Part shown: positions 3,518 through 5,894 of the stretch, one piece after another
Layout: each line of letters begins with the position of its first letter
Position numbering within the stretch: position 1 is the stretch's first letter
Source: Desulfobacteraceae bacterium UBA2230
GTDB taxonomy: Bacteria > Desulfobacterota > Desulfobacteria > Desulfobacterales > Desulfosarcinaceae
Assembly: GCA_002348005.1 (NCBI GenBank)
Contig: DDYQ01000068.1
Location: 1-5,894, forward strand
Length of the DNA: 5,894 nucleotides
Reading direction: 5' to 3'
Made by a program: the position numbers and the translations under genes
The notes under the pieces: generated by a model
The model's input: the letters and a program-made list of their open reading frames with translations, nothing else
What the model was told of the DNA's origin: nothing
Database searches by the model: none

Positions 3518-5894
3518 TCACGTGCTTTCCGTTCTCTCCCCATGCAGCACAAGGCCCGCGGGCAGCGACTCGCCAAAGATCTCCTGTTCTTCCTGCCTGG
3601 CCAGAGGCACCACTTCAGTCAAGCAGCGCCGTTGCTCCGGCGGAATCGAGGCGGATTCCATCCAGCCGAGAAGGCGGTCGATTCGGTTCGGCTCGAGGTC
3701 ACGGGTGCGATCCCCGGTTTTACGGGCCAGTTGCGCCAGCGCGCTGGCGACCGGTTTGGGGTCGCGCCAGGGCCGGGCAAGCAGGGCCTCGATCCAGTCG
3801 GAGGCCTCCTGGGGTGGGATGACGCGATCGGCGGGGCCATACAGCAGTTCACGGGCGCCAAGGCGGGCCAGCGCCCAGAGGTGCGGCTCCCGGGGATTTG
3901 CGGGCTGCAGGTGCTTGAGCAGCCATCGGCCCCACATGCTCTTGTCCTTGACCGAGAGTCGCTCCAGATTGGCCAGTGCCATACAGACCTCGGAAAGTTC
4001 CTGGGACGTCAGGGTGAATTTGGCTCCTTTCAGCGGGTTGAGAAGCGGCGTCACGTCCTGGCTGATCTGGCGCTGTTGGCCGGCACTGAGCCCGGCCGCC
4101 AGCCGGCGCCACATGATCCACCACTCGCAGCGGACCTGTCTGTTTTTGGCGTGCAGGGGCCCCTGGCCGTAGAGCCGCCAGGCCTTCTGGACGCGTTGCG
4201 GGTCCAGGCCGTGTCCCAGCCCCGGCCGCAGACAAAAGCCGGTCAGATTCATCCAGCGCGCCTCGTGAAAAGGAGAGCTCTGACGCACCTGGGGCATTTC
4301 CAGAAGCGTGTCGGCGAGATCGCGGATCAAGCTCAGGGGCCACTGCTCGCGGGGAAGGTCCACGGTCCGGGTGATCTGTTTGCCTACGGCCTCCAATGCA
4401 TTGCGCCCGCTTTTAAAGGCTTCGGCCACGACGCCGCGCGCCCGCGCCATGGCGTCTTCGTCCAGAACCGTCTCCTCACCAACCTCGGCGGGGGCGGCGG
4501 CCGCACGCAGCTGAAACTGCAGCTGCCAGCGATGCTCGCTGACCAGCGAACGGCAGTAGAGGGCCAGTGTGCCGACCTCGCTGTAGTGCGCCTCGATCCG
4601 CACCGGAATCGCTTTTTTCACGCCCTGCCGGCCGTATTGAATCACCGTCTGCAGGGGCGGCATCACGGACAGGCTTTCATCGATATCGACAAGCTGGCCG
4701 CTGCGATCGCCGCTTCGGTAGCTTGAGCTGTAAAGATCGAACCGAACCGGCTGGTTGATGAGCACTTCGAAGCGCAGGTCGGGCAATTCGATCACGGCAC
4801 CCTCTTCCACACCGCGCTCCACCAGGCATATCGCCTGCGGGGCGGCAGACTGCCCGTCACCGGCCCTCTCGACCCCGAGATAATAGGAACGTGGTGCGCC
4901 GCTGCCCACCCGCACGCCGCGCCCGATTTTGACCAGACCGTAATAGGCCGCTCCCTGGGCCACGGCCAGTTCCGGCGCGGGGTTTTCCAGCACGCGCGGC
5001 GCTTCGGCGGCCGTTGGGGTGAACCAATGCCGCAGCGCGCCGATGATCTTTTCCTGAATTAAACGGGGACCGAGCGCGCCGCCATTGAACAGCACGAGAT
5101 CGGGCAGCGGTGCCGTCTTGCCCAACGCATCGGCCACACTCCGCCGGTGGCGCTCCAGAAAGCGGATCAGGTGCCGGCTGATGGCCGGGTCGGGTTCATA
5201 GGGCAGTCCGAATTCGGCAATGGCCTGACGCTGCGCCGCAACACCACCGATCGTGTCGACCAGGGGGAAAAATCCTTCCAGAATGGTCTGTTCGACCATT
5301 TGACGATCCAGTTCGGCCGTCAGGGCATCCCCGATCAGGCGGCTGCCCTTGCCGGCCAGCGCAATGCGCCACCGCTCGGCAGCGCCGGACAGGATCTGCT
5401 CTTTGGCTTGACGGCATTGGTGGCACAGGGCCGTCCAGCGATCCGCCGAAAGCCGGCCGCCTTTCCCGCCCCAGCCCATCTCCACCCGCCGTGCCAGCGC
5501 CAGATCCATGTTGTCGCCGCCCAGCAGCAAATGATCGCCTACGGCAATGCGCTCGAAGCGTGGTCCACCCGCGGGAGAGGCCTTCAGCGTCACCAGGGTG
5601 AAATCGGTCGTGCCGCCGCCCACATCGCAGATCAGAATCAGTTCATCGGGCCGCACCAGGTCGGGCCACTGTGCTTCGTGGCGCGTCAGCCAGCTGTAAA
5701 AAGCGGCCAGTGATTCTTCGAGCAGCGTGACGGGTGGATATCCGGCCAGTTGCGCCGCTTCCAGGGTCAGTTCGCGGGCCACTTCGTCGAAGGAGGCCGG
5801 CACGGTGATGACGACGGCCTGGTGTTCGAGAAAAAGCTCTTCTTCGTCGCCCTGGCGATGGTTCCAGGCCCGCTTGATGTGCTCCAGATAGGCG
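3518..5894 (-). CDS. Large Hsp70-family protein with C-terminal DUF3731 domain, N-terminus cut by window
   Basis: The frame is open from the window edge to TGA at 3518, giving 791 visible residues. The first ones read AYLEHIKRAWNHRQ...VVITVPASFDE, so it starts inside the Hsp70 ATPase domain. The GTG at 5803 is an internal valine. ATPase motifs in visible numbering are ICDVGGGTTDF (phosphate 2, about 88-98; DnaK has DLGGGTFD), GGDNMD (125-130), LFNGGALGP (268-276, adenosine loop) and APELAVAQGAAYYG (306-319). A beta-rich substrate-binding-like region follows (about 370-465). The last 280 residues contain QWPLSLIRDLADTLLE, SPFHEARWMNLTGFCLRPG and CEWWIMWRRLAAGLS, which I recognise as DUF3731, the 'DnaK-related' domain found after Hsp70 ATPase domains. 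The family is a cytoplasmic, ATP-driven chaperone relative with unknown clients. The C-terminus (ERTEST) lacks EEVD. Related genes often sit beside a second Hsp70 and a DUF2760 gene; any such partner would lie upstream, outside this window. Confidence 0.88.
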   Translation of the reverse strand, partial: AYLEHIKRAWNHRQGDEEELFLEHQAVVITVPASFDEVARELTLEAAQLAGYPPVTLLEESLAAFYSWLTRHEAQWPDLVRPDELILICDVGGGTTDFTLVTLKASPAGGPRFERIAVGDHLLLGGDNMDLALARRVEMGWGGKGGRLSADRWTALCHQCRQAKEQILSGAAERWRIALAGKGSRLIGDALTAELDRQMVEQTILEGFFPLVDTIGGVAAQRQAIAEFGLPYEPDPAISRHLIRFLERHRRSVADALGKTAPLPDLVLFNGGALGPRLIQEKIIGALRHWFTPTAAEAPRVLENPAPELAVAQGAAYYGLVKIGRGVRVGSGAPRSYYLGVERAGDGQSAAPQAICLVERGVEEGAVIELPDLRFEVLINQPVRFDLYSSSYRSGDRSGQLVDIDESLSVMPPLQTVIQYGRQGVKKAIPVRIEAHYSEVGTLALYCRSLVSEHRWQLQFQLRAAAAPAEVGEETVLDEDAMARARGVVAEAFKSGRNALEAVGKQITRTVDLPREQWPLSLIRDLADTLLEMPQVRQSSPFHEARWMNLTGFCLRPGLGHGLDPQRVQKAWRLYGQGPLHAKNRQVRCEWWIMWRRLAAGLSAGQQRQISQDVTPLLNPLKGAKFTLTSQELSEVCMALANLERLSVKDKSMWGRWLLKHLQPANPREPHLWALARLGARELLYGPADRVIPPQEASDWIEALLARPWRDPKPVASALAQLARKTGDRTRDLEPNRIDRLLGWMESASIPPEQRRCLTEVVPLARQEEQEIFGESLPAGLVLHGERTEST

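Noticed and set aside
3362..4726. Long 454-codon plus-strand ORF, and others on the same strand (3522-4172, 5147-5713)
   Set aside because: They are antisense to the Hsp70-family gene, whose motifs are unmistakable. The translations are low in recognisable pattern and rich in R, P, G and Q, as expected of shadows in GC-rich DNA.
5801..5803. GTG as the start of the Hsp70-family protein
   Set aside because: The reading frame continues upstream to the window edge with Hsp70-like sequence (QAVVIT before VPASF), so the start lies outside the window.

Overview
The window looks like ordinary chromosome of a moderately GC-rich Gram-negative bacterium. The most likely source is a sulfate-reducer-type member of the Desulfobacterota (former Deltaproteobacteria), but this rests only on the combination of families present: a DUF3731-type Hsp70, a DUF5658 membrane protein, a small two-helix 'RND transporter'-labelled protein and a sigma-54-like promoter. 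No RNA genes, insertion sequences, CRISPR arrays or phage genes are visible.

Layout. (a) 1-417, plus strand: the 3' end of a TrpD-family phosphoribosyltransferase. (b) 603-1663, plus strand: a probable two-gene operon of a 72-residue two-helix membrane protein and a YbfF/ABHD11-like alpha/beta hydrolase with an intact candidate triad. Each gene has its own Shine-Dalgarno sequence. (c) 1664-1897: 234 bp without a convincing gene, lying between converging genes. (d) 1898-2371, minus strand: a DUF5658-type three-helix membrane protein with an arginine-rich cytoplasmic tail. (e) 2372-2992: a 621-bp divergent intergenic region whose right end is strikingly AT-rich and carries a good match to a sigma-54 -24/-12 promoter. 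(f) 2993-3435, plus strand: an unrecognised 71-residue protein with a strong ribosome binding site, then a possible 51-residue ORF. The ribosome binding site of that second ORF can be folded into a hairpin. (g) 3446-3481: a 12-bp perfect stem-loop between convergent genes, probably a shared terminator. (h) 3518-5894, minus strand: most of a large Hsp70-family protein with a C-terminal DUF3731 domain, its N-terminus cut by the window edge.

Most of the window is housekeeping or widely conserved hypothetical genes. The least explained part is 2860-3481. It looks like a self-contained small-protein transcription unit: an AT-rich upstream region, a sigma-54-like promoter, one clear and one possible small ORF, a possible structured leader, and a terminator. 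No function can be assigned to it from the sequence alone.
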